Origin: Dimorphilus gyrociliatus
Taxonomy: Eukaryota; Annelida; Polychaeta; Dinophilidae
NCBI GenBank assembly: GCA_904063045.1
Contig: CAJFCJ010000005.1
Span: 2,263,167-2,327,166, forward strand
Reading direction: 5' to 3'
DNA: 64,000 nucleotides
In this document: piece after piece, positions 12,073 to 25,200 of the stretch
How the letters are laid out: each line of letters starts with the position of its first letter
Position numbering within the stretch: the stretch's first letter is position 1
The notes under the pieces: model-generated
The model's input: the letters and a program-made list of their open reading frames with translations, nothing else
Database searches by the model: none
What the model was told of the DNA's origin: nothing
Translations under genes and position numbers: made by a program

Positions 12073-12986
12073 AAACTCTCTGTACTATATTATTATAAAT
12101 TTTATCAAAAAGTTCAGAGCTTGAGGAAAAAAAAATGCTTTTTATTAAATCGTTATGTTAATAAATAATTAAATTAACATAAGAACTAATGTGATATCAT
12201 GTTTGTGCTAAATTAATCATTGATTATAAATAAGTTATGTGATAAGGAAGTGAAGATGATAATTTTTTTATATGTACTTTATGTTTGGGAGTTTCCACTG
12301 AATAATCACACATAAACATTTATGTTTAGCATAAACATGTATAAAGGTTTTGCAGGCAATTAACCAAAACTATATTCAACTAAAGAGCTTTTATTTAAAA
12401 TATATATAATGTTAAAAAGCAGAACGTTATTAGTTTTTTTAAAGCTTAATCTCATGGTAATATAAAAAATGAAGAAGCAGTAGTCATTATCTAAATTCTC
12501 ATTTCCGGAATCATAAAATAGCTCTAAAGATGTCAATCAGAGTTATTGTTTAAAGGAAATTTAAATGAAACAAAACAAGGTGTTGTCTTATTTTATCTGA
12601 AGATAGGCTATAATAAGTTTGTGATAAAATGCACACACATAAAAAAAAATAGCCGTTTCGCTATTTTTAACTTACTTTTCGCCCACTGATAAATGTTGAT
12701 CGCATTGCTTCAAGATATATATATATGTCTGTATATGTATAAACTTAGATATATATATATATATATTTGTAACAATAGTCTAAATATTAAAAATTTTCAA
12801 TAAAACTATCCTTCAAGGAGTTTTCGAGATAATAGGGAATATTCATTAAATTATTGAACAGATTCGTTGAATAGAAGGACATAGATACTAGTCAGTAATT
12901 AATAAAGTTCGCAACATTAAAAATCAACCAGTAGATGGCACTCTTTTGCTTACACTTTTTATATATTGCTGTTTCTGGATTACCAA

Positions 12987-12994
12987 TGACGTCA
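12987..12994. promoter_or_regulatory. CRE upstream of HIVEP
   Basis: Exact TGACGTCA about 210 bp before the proposed HIVEP start codon, followed by the locally GC-richer sequence AAGATGGCGGCGA. It is a plausible core-promoter element. Confidence 0.4.
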
Positions 12995-13201
12995 TTAAGA
13001 TGGCGGCGAATCTTCTCAACTATTGAGGGAACCACCGGGAATTCGCAGAAACTTTCGTCTTAATTTATCAATAATTTGATCACATCATACTTTTACATAT
13101 TTTCCCTTCCTCTACGAAACAGGATTAACAAACTTTGTGAAAAAGAGCATTTTTTAAGGGATTTACCATTAGTAAATAGCGCCATCTGAAAAACGACTAG
13201 C

Positions 13202-16200
13202 ATGGAAGCTGCCAAAATCGGTATGACCTAGTTTATTTTTCTAATTAAAACTCCTATATTATTTTGTCTACTGCATGAAAATCTGTAGCCGTAAACTCAT
13301 GTGATCAAATTAGACGTATGTTAACTTTTTGACTTAATTTCGAATAGGGGAATCTCCGAATAGGGAAATTCGGAGACGAAGGGGATGCCCTGTATTTTGT
13401 TTTTATGTAACACCGATCATTGTGTAATTAATCAACGTAGGTTTTTATCAATAATCTGTTTTTACTATTAATATTTTATTTTTCATTTTTAATCCATCAT
13501 CGAATTCATACATGTTTTTCACGTGACATTACTTAGCATGACAATAATAGTTGGAATGTGTTAATATATATATATATATATAGCTGCAGTATTTATTTCA
13601 CTTTATAGGTGTATACAGCTTCTGCGATCTCATGATACACTGCAAAATAAAAGATTTTGCTAGTCGATTCTGTATTGATAATTATTGCTGACTTCGCAAT
13701 TCCTGTAATGCGAACAACATTGTTTGTTTGCATTTAATATTCGTTTAACGTATTTCCGTACCTAGCAAATCTTTACTCTTTTTTTCTAACCATGCTACAC
13801 AAACGTGTGTTGAATATTTACAGTAGAGAGTCAAGTTCATGAAAAGCAACCTTTATCAATATCGGTACTTCCGTCAGATGGCAATACTAGTCGGTCGGAG
13901 TCTCCATCATCCAGGGATGAGAAAAAGTCACGATCTTTGGAGGCGCTTTTTCAGGTATTGTTTACTTAAATATATAACAATTTTTTGTACTAATATCAAA
14001 TTAGGAAGTTAGTTTAATCTCTTTCTTTCTCTCTCACACTTTCTTATCTTTTTTTATCAGGTTACTCATGAGGAACTTCAGCATATGTCAAATAAAAATA
14101 CGTCCGACGCTAGAACAATCTATTTAGTGAAAGAAGGCAATGTTTTACACCAGATTCAATCATCGTCACCGAGTAATGTTGGGCAGGTTATTATTTTTTA
14201 TTCATATCAACAGATATATCCGCCCACACAACTTAGTTCTTTACACCTTTCTTTTTATTTCTTTTGCACTGCAAATAGGTTCAACAATCAAGCGCGCAAA
14301 ATTCTAATGTTTTCGCAACGTTACTAATGTCAAATCCGGATGGAACAACAACACCAACACCCGTTATTATAGCACAGCAATTTAATCAAGTTCAATCCGA
14401 AGCTACTGAAGTTCAAATTCGAAACGATAATGAAGGACAACAAATGTTTCCTTACAGTCCTACACCTCCAAATGTGGGTAGGAAGCGGAAGCATCCACAA
14501 AAGCCTGGAAAATATCAATGCTCATACTGTGGCCGATTATGCGCTAAGCCAAGCGTTTTAGAAAAGCATATTAGAGCCCATACAAATGAACGACCTTACC
14601 CTTGTACAATGTGCAGTTTTTCCTTCAAGACCAAGAGTAACTTATACAAACATCAAAAATCTCGTCAACATCGATCAAAGGTATCTGAAATAAGTGGTAG
14701 AGAAGGCTCTAGTCTAGATTTAGTTAATCAGCATTCCTTGGACGATGACCAAGAAGATAATGGAATTGCTGAACCTTCTTTTGATGAAGAAGACAAGGAT
14801 GAAAGCAAAGACAAGCAATCAGAGGCAGTAGACATATTGCGAATTTCTGCTGATCAACATAAAGGATCACAAGTTCAAGTCCGTAGTAATGACGGAAATA
14901 CCTTATATATTATTAACTCTGATGATTTGGTTCAATTGGTCTCTAGGCACGTTGTTACATCAAGCCAAAGTACAGTGGGATCTACAGCTGTTGACCTTTC
15001 CGCAAGTTCTTCTTCTTACCTTCCTAAATGGAAGAGTACAGAGGGTACATCCGATACAAGAACTCCACCTCGAACACCAGTAACACATCTTCATAAATCT
15101 CAGTCAATATCAAATTCCAAGGATATACAAGAAAGAATTGAAAAGTTAATAGAACAAAACACAAACATTTTACAAGCTCCTATGGCTGAAGCGCCTCGGC
15201 CTAAAAAGCCGTCGAGACAAAATAGCATCGCTGATAAATCCCAGCAACCCGGCTCTTATATCCTGGATCAAAATGCCATGGAACAAGGTATTCTGAGTTT
15301 GGCAAACTTAACAAACAAAGGCGAAGGCTCAAATCGTCTGCCACAACAGTTTACTATTCAAATACAAGTGCCTAAGGAACAATGTGACGCATCTAGTGTT
15401 CCAACAGAAAGCTTAGCGCAAAAGTATATTTGCACTTGTTCTGCAAAGTTTTCAACAGAACAAGATCTTATTGCCCATAAGGCGAACTGTGCTAAGTCAA
15501 CCCAGCCAATAGCACCAAAAATAAATACCTACGGAAGAGATTTGTATATTGAACACGTTGATCCCACTGAAAAATTGAAAAAGGGCAGACCAAAAGGCCT
15601 AAAAAATAGGGTATCTACATCAGATGATGTCGGTCGACCAAAGTTACGCTTAGATATTCCAGCACCAAACATAAATTTAGGCGGACAAGGTTTAGTTGAT
15701 AGTCCTGTTGTGCTAGTAACGCCCACAACGCCTAGAACTCCTGATACTAGTACGAAAATGAAATTGAAATTGAAATTAATGCAACGCTCTATAAGCCAGG
15801 AAAAGCCTACGGAAACGACTGAGACCGGGAGGCAATCTCCGCAGAGCGCACCACCTCTGCAGAAATATTCTCCTCAGGATCCATCTCAATATCATCCACT
15901 CAAAAAGAGACCTATTAAAATGGCTTCAGTAAATGATAGCAAAACAGCTATTGTCGAAGGGAATCAAGTGGAAGACACTCTTCCTAAAAAACGTTCGTCT
16001 CATGGAATCTCAAAATTAGCATTAGATGGTGATGTTACAATACTTCCGAATTCTTCGGCTGTCGTCCACCAAAAACGTGAAACCGATAATTCATCTGCCA
16101 TTAGTGTTACACCAACCAGTATGATTCAAATGGGCTTAACGCCTAATCAAAACCTAATTCCGGTAGTAGAGACTGAAACTTTTCCCGATAAATCGCCGAT

Positions 16201-19200
16201 TGTAATAGAATCAACCGCTTTAGATTTGCGACTGCCTTCTGTTCAAATATCGGAACCGAAACTGTTGTCTCACGCTGCCACTATAACTTCTTTACCTTTA
16301 TACGAGCAGCAGGTTCTGACTGTTGGAAAAGAACTTTTGAAAAAGTATATGCCATCAGTTAACATCAATTTGTCATTGGAGGAAGATTCCCCCGTTGATC
16401 CATCTTCACCGCCACCGAAAAGGAAGAAGTTAACTCGCCAAAACTGCTTAGAAGAACCAGACAAATCACCCACAAATACACAAATTTCTGCTGATAAACG
16501 AGTATCAACCCCACTGTCGTCACCCACTAAGCTCCCTTGGGAAAAGGTGACACTCGCTTTATATTTACATGGTCATAATTACCCACAAATGAGAACTGGT
16601 ACTCATGTTACGTTCTGCTCTCTGTCTCGATTACAGCCTACATATGTTGAAACTGGGCAAAGACATATTTCAATGTACTCTAACTGGAAAACAACATCAC
16701 ACAACCCAAATCCTGATGGTCTAACATCAAGACTACTATTAAAATTGCATAGACTATACAGAGAGAACTATGATCCGAAAGTTGTGGTTTCTAAGAGAAC
16801 GAAAACGGGTGAGGCAGTCATGACTCATTCTTCTTATTGGACAAATAAGATGGACAAGAGCGACGGGAAGGATGAAGAGAAGGAGAGTCCTCAGCTGGAA
16901 GCTTCGCTGAAATTAGAAAATTTAGTTAAAAAGAGCATGAAAGAACGAGATGTGCCGCCTCCTCCTACTTCTTCTGTCCCCCCTATTATCTTGATTGACA
17001 GTTCAGATAAAGAAACTTTAGTGAGTCAAAGTAACGTTGTTATGCAATCGAGTAATGTTGAGTTACTACAAGTCCCCGACTCTGCTACTCGGGTCGATCG
17101 GGTTCATTTGACCCGTCAATTGAGTGTCGACGAAGAATTGCAAAGGCATTATTTTTTGGCGGTTAAGGCTCCTAAACTAGAATTAACTAAACGGTCTGCC
17201 ACCACTGACGCCACAGGGAGAAGACCACAAGTTACCAAGGTAATTGGAGGATTTAAAACGGATGAAACTTATACCTACGTTAGGGGGAGAGGTCGAGGGA
17301 AGTACGTTTGTTCTAGTTGTGGAATTCGTTGTAAAAAGCCTTCAATGCTTAAGAAGCACTTGAGATCTCATACCGAGCTCAGGCCATATAGATGCTTACA
17401 GTGCTCTTTTAGTTTTAAAACTAAAGGCAATTTGACAAAGCACATGAAGAGTAAAGCCCACCAGAAAAAATGTATAGAGAGCGGTATTGTTCCAGTACCT
17501 TCAGCGGTTGACGATGGAAATATCGATCAGGACCTACTAAGAAGACAAATGGCACTGGAAGAACAAGTTGCTAGCCTGGAGCATTTGCCAGACGATGACG
17601 AAGAAGAAGATGCTAATGTACAAACTGTAGATCATGAAGTGACAATAGTGGGAGACGAGCATGTCGTTGAAGGGTGAGTCAGAGAAAATAAGAAAATATA
17701 TAATATACAATATATTATTATTATATATATATATAGTATATACCAGAGAAACTAAATAATAAATGCATATATTCTATATATATGCTATATATATATTATA
17801 CAGTATATATATATATATATATATATAAATTTACAGTAGCTTCTATACACTTTACCCTTTCCTTTCATTTTTTTTTATTACGCCTTCATTTTCTATTTTT
17901 AGAGAAGAAATTGTAATGACAAGTAACGATTGGTCAGAAGATGCTGAGGCATCTGGTAAATTAGTTAATATAATACAAGAGGAACAAAACCCTCAATATA
18001 TAACCAAGGAACAAGCTGAACCAATTGCGATTGTAAAAACACATGGTTGGTAATGGGTTGTAAATATACAGGTAATGGTGAAATTTCAGTACTTTTTCTT
18101 TCCAGATACATCAATAAAAGCTCCAAGAGCGTCTTTAGACAAAGAAATTGCAGCACATAGTTTACTTGATTTGAGTTCCGGCAAGCAAGATGAAGAAGAC
18201 GAAGCAGAAAGTGTTCAAGGTCAAGTGATTGGGAGGAAAAAGTCTAGAAAGCCAGATAAACTATTCATAAATCTTCAAGATATGCCCACTAAACTATCGA
18301 CGATAACAATGAAAACACCTTCCGTCGAACATGCAGCGGAAGATATATCTCGTCATCTTTCCGGTTCAACTGCAGGTTTTATTCCGCCCAAGGCCAACCA
18401 CGAAGCGGTTATTGTTGAACCCTTACCAAGAAATAGACCTGAAGACTTGGAAGAAGAAGAGAGTGGCATCAAAATACAAAGGATTAATCTGAAAAATGAT
18501 AAGGAATTACAAGCTAGACCAATAATGGTGGATGATTCGGAGAGTCTTGTTAATGGAAAATATTTATGCAAGACTTGCGGAACTACGTTTTCAAAGCTGC
18601 AGCAATTTAATATGCACAAAAATGTACACGCAGTTGAAAGACCGTGGAAGTGTAAAGAGTGCAACGTTTCTTTCCGAAACGAAGGTCAATTGCAGAAGCA
18701 TCACCGTAGCGAAACGCATGCAAAACAAGTTGTTATTCTGCAACAATTCGGAGCTGTTTCTGCTGAGAATCCCCGACCTTATCAATGCCATCACTGTAAT
18801 ATCGGATTTAGAGTTCACGGACATTTAACGAAACATTTAAGATCTAAGGGCCATGTTCAAAAATTGGAAGCTTTATCTCTGCTGCCCCCCGGCTCTTTGG
18901 GTATATTAGAAAAGAGAGATTTAAGCGAAGTAGACGCATCGGATTGCGATACAGCGTTGAACTCTTTGAAAAATATTGTAGAGGAAAGCGAGCAACAAAA
19001 GACTAAAAAGAATACGACACAAGAGAATGAATCCTATCGTTTGAAGTGCGGTTTATGCCATATGAAAAATTTTGAGAGCATTCATAAATTACAGGTATAT
19101 TTACTCTCAAACTCCTGCATTTAACAATCTTTTTTCAATTTATCCTCGTCTTTTTCTTTTTAATAAGGAACATATGAGTTTTACTCATCTTGAGATTAGA

Positions 19201-19473
19201 CCCTACGTCTGCCAATATTGTGACGCGGGCTTCACAAATGCAGACAAACTTCAACAACATATGTCCTCTCACGTCCAGGTTAGAAAGCGCTCTTATTCGA
19301 TTAGACGTTCTAATTTCACGCTTTTTATTTTACTATAGGACTCGAAATGGCATACCTCATTGAACGAATCGGAAGTGACAACCTCTTCTGAAGACGAGGA
19401 ATCGAAAAAAAGAAAATTAGACGAAGACGACGACGACGAAACTTTCATACCAAATAAGAAATCTGGAAGCTGA
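13202..19473 (+). CDS. HIVEP/Schnurri zinc-finger transcription factor
   Basis: Large nuclear factor of the HIVEP (vertebrate)/Schnurri (fly) family, which acts with SMADs downstream of BMP/Dpp and binds kappaB-like DNA. Eight exons: 13202-13220, 13824-13954, 14061-14186, 14279-17673, 17903-18045, 18106-19094, 19168-19278, 19339-19473; sum 5049 nt, 1682 residues. Two ZAS domains (paired C2H2 fingers with the second ending RSKAH or KSRQH) lie at about residues 172-225 and 1098-1155. Between them sit a finger-like segment with C-x-C...H...C spacing (about 475-496), an AT-hook-like KKGRPKG and a conserved MYSNWKT region. A third cluster of C2H2 fingers (about 1423-1520) plus an atypical pair (about 1586-1635) follows, resembling the C-terminal finger group of fly Schnurri. 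The C-terminus is acidic with KKRK. The tiny first exon (MEAAKI) is inferred from phase and a good GTATGA donor. Confidence 0.9.
17690..17828. repeat. TA-rich microsatellite in a HIVEP intron
   Basis: Runs of TATATA interrupted by short ATTA and GCTA units fill most of the intron between exons 14279-17673 and 17903-18045. Confidence 0.8.
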
Positions 19474-20119
19474 TGTAAAGAAAAAATAAACAGTTACAAT
19501 AGTTAAAAAGAGAATTCTATGATTAAAGATTATCTTAATCTGAAAAAAAAAGAAAGAGAAAAGAAAACATTAACATAACGATGAGAGAAAGAAAAAAAAA
19601 CTGTTATCCTTGTTAATCTTGTAAATAATTACGACTTTAACATTCCGAGCCTCTCTTTTTTTTGCGCTTATGTACATAAGTATACATAATACATTACAAA
19701 TGAACGACAATATTGTAAAAAAAAAAGAATGTTTGGGTAATCTGATTACCATACGTTGTAAAAGTTGATGGAAATGTATTATAATACATTTATAACGGCT
19801 TCTAATAAGCTCCGTTATAGGTGAAAAGGCGTGTACACCTGAGCGGCGTTCTTTGTTGCAGTGTAGAATACCTTCCCCAACGTCTAATAAGATGCCGAAG
19901 CCGGAAATTCTAGTTCGTTTATCACCGACGCTAGCCGTTATAGGCCTGATACTTTTCTCTGCCAATACATATGCATAATACAGTATATAGATAGAGAGAT
20001 ACGCAATATTCAAAGCTTATAAAGCCTTATTATATAAGTAGCTTTAGCTAGGGGGTTTTAAGCATCTTGCACGCCTGTACAGTTTTTTTTCCTTGTTTGC
20101 TATTAAAGATGAAGACGTA

Positions 20120-20133
20120 GTAACCATAGTAAC
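20120..20133. promoter_or_regulatory. RFX X-box
   Basis: GTAACCATAGTAAC fits GTNRCC-NN-RGYAAC, the RFX X-box consensus, at every position. It is embedded in GACGT...ACGTC flanks. RFX factors drive ciliary genes in animals; no ciliary coding region is visible next to it. Confidence 0.45.
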
Positions 20134-20331
20134 GTCGTGTAAACTAGCCGTTGTTAGAATGTGACAAGATTAGCTTTGCAAACTATGGAGCTGTAGAAAA
20201 TATAGGACTAAGTTTAATTTTAACTGTTTTCTTTGCGCCATACGCAAACTTTAATAAGGAAAGAACGGCGACGCGTAACCAGACTATAAAAGTAGAGGCG
20301 CACACCGCATTGGCATTTTTGCTGTCGGCGT

Positions 20332-20339
20332 GGCGGGAA
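20332..20339. promoter_or_regulatory. E2F-type site
   Basis: GGCGGGAA inside TGGCGGGAACGCC, about 200 bp from the X-box and in a local GC-rich patch of an AT-rich gap. It matches the E2F core; function is inferred. Confidence 0.35.
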
Positions 20340-22565
20340 CGCCGCATGAAAATGGCTATAGCAGATTCATACGGTACAATTCAATCAGTTTTTCTGCATT
20401 TCAATTGTTTCTCTCGATACTATTGAAAAAGGTAAAAATTGCATTTTCTCTTAGAATTATTCTTTAATTAAAGTCTATTGCAGTAGCAATTTTTTTTATT
20501 TCTCATTCAATACTATCTTTGTATTCCCCTACCTCTTCCCCCTTTGATTAAAATCGTTTTTACATGTGTACTCGTTCAATAATACTCTTTCTCTCTCTAT
20601 CTATATATCTTTTTATCCACAGCAAAATATAGTTTATATAAATATATTAAAAAGTAAAATAGAATACCAACAGGTTACGACAGCTGACGCTTATTGCTGT
20701 ATTAAAAAAAAATCTGCAATATGTATTTTATTTTCTGTACCTGTTTTTTTTCTCTTTCTGTCCACTAATTTGCATTTTAACCCCTTTTATGGGATAGCTA
20801 TACGAGAAAAAGTGAGATTTATAGGGCTATCTTTATGGAAACATACGATTTCTATGCTTTTAGAGTTTAAATATAAGGGAGGAAAGCTGTAGAGGACTTC
20901 AGTGTCTCTAATAGGCCTAACCTTAAGCAAATTAACAACGATCTTGGTGTGCTTCACGATTCGTTAAGGAATGAAGGTTGTAGTGAGGAGAAAGAACAAA
21001 AGGTCGGTTTGAAATTAGACGCTCGTTACGTTTATTCATAAGGACAATAAGAAATGCTTTCAGGATATTTTATTTAGTTATACAGAGTGACATAGATATA
21101 TTGTAGATGTATATACTCTATACATATATATGTTTTCTTTAGATTCGTATATATAAAAAGTATAGACAAACAGATAATATGCATTATATAGTATTTAATA
21201 TATATGCATGCATGCAATATAGTACGTATAGAGTAGGAAAAAAAGGAAGGGAGACGCCGCACACGTATTCGATTTTCGCGTCGAAAATGACTCATCAATC
21301 GGACGTGCGGAGTGTTGTTAATATTTACAAGATTTCGACGCCGAATACGTACGCTCGGAATGTCATCATTGATTTTTCCCCCATTTTCCACGCACGTTCC
21401 TATTAAGTTCCCTATTTTCGAATGAGCTTAAGTGAGTCCGATTTTATGCGATGACGACGACAAAATAAGTGTAACATGCAGAGTGAAAAACTTTATCAAA
21501 TCTCCCCTTTCTCTCTCTCTCATTCTCTGACTGCCTTCCTCCCCTACCGAATCCAACTTAATTTCAAGTCTAATTACATTCCGGCTTCGGTCCGTTCGAT
21601 GTGCGCTGGTACTTAGTCTCTTTCTCTTTAGTTGATGAATCTCTCGATTATCGATTAACTCATTAAATTGAGATTATTACTAGGGCTCCATGCAATCTCC
21701 TTAAAAGGGGGTGGAGTAAGAAAACGGGGCTCGAAGGTTGAAATGTAATTTCAGAGAGCTCTTCTCTTTGTTTTTAATGAGGATTAAGGAAAGAATTTTG
21801 GAATCGGTTAAACTAATATTATCCTCTCCCGACTCCAGCCAGGGCAATAAAACAAAAGGCTTTTTTTTATTCCATTCTACGCTAGCTGCCGAAAAAAACT
21901 GCATTAGCGAATGTCGATGTTAATTGCAGGCGCCTACCGCAAACGGGTGTCCGATGTTATTACCTTGATTACTAAAGCTATTTCGATCGTATTTCAGCGT
22001 TATCCCCTGATGGGAATTATTATTATTATTACTATTGTTATTAGTGTTTTTATATCCTATTCAAAGGAGAAACTTACGTTTATTCCTCTTTCACCCTTAA
22101 ATAATTTTTTTTTCACGCCGTTTGTCAATCGATAGTCGTTGTTTGTCCGATACCGATCGAGTTGGATTAAGTGGCAGGCAACTTTGACGGATTATCAGTT
22201 CTTAGTAAAAAGAGGGTAAAAAATAAGTAGAGGGTGAGAAGCGGGGGAGAAGGATAAAGGATATGCGGGGATAAAGAAACGGTTTTCTGCTTTGATATGT
22301 CTCCCTTTATTTATCTATTTTCACCCTTTTCTTTTAGTGTATTTATCCATTTTCTACGAATAAAAATAATAGATTGGTCTTGTCCGACTGCAATGACAAA
22401 CGCCCGAAGCTCCCGAATGAAATAATCGCCAAGTCAATTTCGAATGACGAATGAACAATAGAATGATGGTGGTCCTTATATATACTTACGATTGTATGCA
22501 TATATAAAGCACGCCTCTCTATCTGCCACTCTCTTCATTCTTTTTTCCGCCAATCTCACTCTTAA

Positions 22566-22577
22566 CCCCCTCCCCCC

Positions 22578-22610
<33 letters not shown>

Positions 22611-22612
22611 AA
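22566..22612. repeat. CT/AG microsatellite
   Basis: Imperfect CCCTCT/CTCTCT run of about 45 bp in the gene-poor gap. Confidence 0.8.
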
Positions 22613-23946
22613 ACAGCTCCACAGACTATACTTTACGACGACGCGGTATATATGAACTTTATTAGGAAGACGCCCGAAGCTTTTCGGCTTAGGAGTAATG
22701 AGTTTTTCACTTAATCGACGACAGATTTTTTTTCTTCTTCTCCTGCCAACGATGACTTCAAACGAGAGTTTATTTAGAGATTGAAGAGGAAGGAAAAGAG
22801 CCGCCTGGAAGTCCTTACCGATCCTTTTTACCCCTACGAATGAGAATGACTTGTAATAGGCCACTTACCAAACGATGAAAGAACTCCCTTCTGTAATTCG
22901 TACATCTACAATAGCAAGAAACGCCTTGCCCCCTTAGTTACGTCATTCCAAACGTCCCAGATCGGGGCCGCGTTTAAACGTTGTCTAGAGACCCCTAATG
23001 AAGCGACGACGCTTTCTCTCTATGTATGCTCCACCCCTTACGCATACATACACACATTTTAGAAATATATATGTATATAGGCGTCTATATATACTTATCT
23101 ATGTGTATGTATAAGCGTATATAAATATGCATTTACGCATAGGCCTAGTAAGTTCGACACAATGCGCTATTTGATTCGATTTTGTTTGCGCGACGCCCGA
23201 CAGTTTGCACGCGAGTCTTCTTTGTTAAGCCGGAGGCGCGAAAGCCCAAGCTCTACTGCAATATCCCTTTTACGTCAACTGCAAAGAGAATTCATCCAGT
23301 TTTTTTTTTCTAAAACCAGGTGTGTTTGTGTTTAAGTTAAAGGCCTTTCCCTTTAAAAAAATTTTCCCTTTTTCCCAACTCGAATACTCTTTCTTCTCGG
23401 TAACTCCCACAGTCCCTCCTACTATGCTTATTTCCTTAATAAAGACTAGAAAACGAGTATTCAGAGAACAGGAGAAAATCCCTAAGCTTTCCAGCGGATT
23501 AAACGACTATAAAAAAAAGGTTGAAAAAAAAAAGAGAGTATTAAACGGAATAGTAAATAAAGAGGAAAATGAAAATAAATAAAATAAAAAAGAAAAAAAA
23601 AACGCCGGCGTTTAATCCGCCTCTAGCGACTAGTCACGACACGGTAGCTTGTATTTGCTCTATCCTTCTACCGTTTTTTTTTCTGTTCTATCTATCTTTC
23701 TCCCTGTCTGTCTATCTCTGCCTGTCTCACTCTCTCACTCTCTATCTCGCCTTTCTCTTTTGTTTCCTTTTTTTTATCAAACAGTACTAAAACATCTTTT
23801 TTTCGCTGGCATCTGCAAAAATTTTTTGCAGATTTGTCTTTTTTTTACCGAATAAGAGTAAGTATAAAAGAGTAAAACGTTTTCTATTTTCTAAAATAGA
23901 TTAAGTGGAAGAGAGGCGCCAATCTACTTTATCATTTTGGAGGAGA

Positions 23947-25200
23947 ATGAAGTTCAAGGAGTTTGTGACAACTAAATTCTTTAGAAGAAAGAAGAAGAAC
24001 ATTACTAAAACATCTCTCTATCATACTCCTCCTAGTCCTAATTTTCACCTAGATCTACCCCCTTCTGAAGCAGCTTCGTCCGTTTTGTTTCGGAATGAAT
24101 CACCGATTTATTCATCTCCTAAAATTTCTGCTGTTGGTACCTTTCAAAGGAGGAGTGCTAAAAGGAATACGATAGCCGCTTCTCCTTTCTATTCAACGCC
24201 CTACGATTCAATTCCACCTAGACCTGTTTCCGAGTTCTATAGCTCTGTTAGGAAACCTGAAAGGCCAAGGAGTCGTATCAAAACCAATCCGTGGATAGTA
24301 CCTCCCACCGAAGAATATGAAAATCCTGTTAAAAATATTGTTAAAAACCCTGTTCGTAGGCCTACTTGCGGCATTTTCGCTCCAAAATCTCCGAAGACGT
24401 TAAAGACATCGGGCTGTTCGGCTTTCGATAAGATATCACCCGATTCGGCCGTCGACCTATTCTTTCCGTACGAGAACTTGCCAGCCGACGATGACGCCGA
24501 TAAAGAAGTTGGCTACTTCTCTAGGCAAGAAATTGAAAAGTACCCTCACTGCATGACCTACGAACCGGAAGTAAGCTTTGAGTACGAAGACGCGTTTGAA
24601 GAAAGCTTAGAAAGCGAAGAAATAAGAAAATTGAGAAAGAAATTTCGAGATGAGGTGTTTCTGTCCTACGAAAGCTCTGATCATTTGTTCGAATCTAGTG
24701 ATGAGGGCGATATGACGCTAAGTGATTGCGACAGTGAGACTGATAAGACTGATAGTGAAAGTGAAGTTCTTGTTGAAAACGATGATAATTTATCTTGCGA
24801 AGTAGAAGAAACCGATATTGACGATGACGACGATATCAGTGCAAAGAATCGTAACCGTAATAGCGACGATGATGACGAAGAGGAAGGTGAACAGGAAGGG
24901 GAAGAGGAAGAGGATAAAGATTGTAAATTATCATCAGCCGATGGCGATTCTTTAGACTCAGCGATTGAAATCGTCGATGACACAAGAATAGATAGGGAAA
25001 AGATACTAGCTCAAAAATGCGTCACCGAATTTCGAAAAAGACAACTGCTGCAAACGCTAGAAGATCTGAAGAAGAAGTTGGAAGATCAAAGTGAAAAATT
25101 ACAATCGTCTACTTGTAGCGGCCTAATTAGTTTACGGAATCGGCAACTTACAAGACACTGCATTGCAGTTTGTATCGACGCCCGAGAATGTCCGTTCTAA
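23947..25200 (+). CDS. Unknown basic/acidic intronless protein
   Basis: I do not recognise this gene. A single open frame of 417 residues from the ATG at 23947; a TAA closes the frame 45 bp upstream, just before an in-frame GTG. The N-terminus is basic (MKFKEF...FFRRKKKN), followed by a Pro/Ser/Tyr-rich disordered region (residues about 20-150). A middle segment is Glu-rich (YEPEVSFEYEDAFEES), and a strongly acidic Asp/Glu run follows (about residues 250-345). A predicted coiled coil (EFRKRQLLQTLEDLKKKLED) sits near the end, then a Cys-containing tail. Codon content and length argue for a real gene rather than a chance frame, although the acidic half is low complexity. The TAAAATAG just before it could be a splice acceptor for an upstream non-coding exon. 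Confidence 0.65.
   Translation: MKFKEFVTTKFFRRKKKNITKTSLYHTPPSPNFHLDLPPSEAASSVLFRNESPIYSSPKISAVGTFQRRSAKRNTIAASPFYSTPYDSIPPRPVSEFYSSVRKPERPRSRIKTNPWIVPPTEEYENPVKNIVKNPVRRPTCGIFAPKSPKTLKTSGCSAFDKISPDSAVDLFFPYENLPADDDADKEVGYFSRQEIEKYPHCMTYEPEVSFEYEDAFEESLESEEIRKLRKKFRDEVFLSYESSDHLFESSDEGDMTLSDCDSETDKTDSESEVLVENDDNLSCEVEETDIDDDDDISAKNRNRNSDDDDEEEGEQEGEEEEDKDCKLSSADGDSLDSAIEIVDDTRIDREKILAQKCVTEFRKRQLLQTLEDLKKKLEDQSEKLQSSTCSGLISLRNRQLTRHCIAVCIDARECPF

Larger units (their letters stand above)
11675..13201. other. Divergent intergenic region between JPT and HIVEP
   Basis: AT-rich shared upstream region of two divergent genes. It holds three exact TGACGTCA sites (11765-11772, 12064-12071, 12987-12994), the first two both inside the 10-bp palindrome GTGACGTCAC, and a TA microsatellite near 12716-12765. 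No coding exon was recognised. Confidence 0.45.
19474..23946. other. 4.5-kb gene-poor gap
   Basis: No exon with recognisable protein similarity was found on either strand. It starts with the HIVEP 3' UTR. It contains a consensus X-box (20120-20133), an E2F-type site (20332-20339), two TAGGCCTA palindromes (20912, 23140), TA-rich tracts around 21110-21220 and 23060-23130, and a CT microsatellite at 22566-22612. Several short open frames exist but have T-rich, low-complexity content. It may hold an untranslated first exon of the 23947 gene or a non-coding transcript; neither is shown by the sequence. Confidence 0.4.

Noticed and set aside
19570-20013. 147-codon minus-strand frame
   Set aside because: Overlaps the HIVEP 3' flank, composition is low complexity at both ends, and no family or splice evidence was found. 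Left unannotated.
24681-24983. Serine-rich minus-strand open frame
   Set aside because: Shadow of the acidic run in the 23947-25200 gene.
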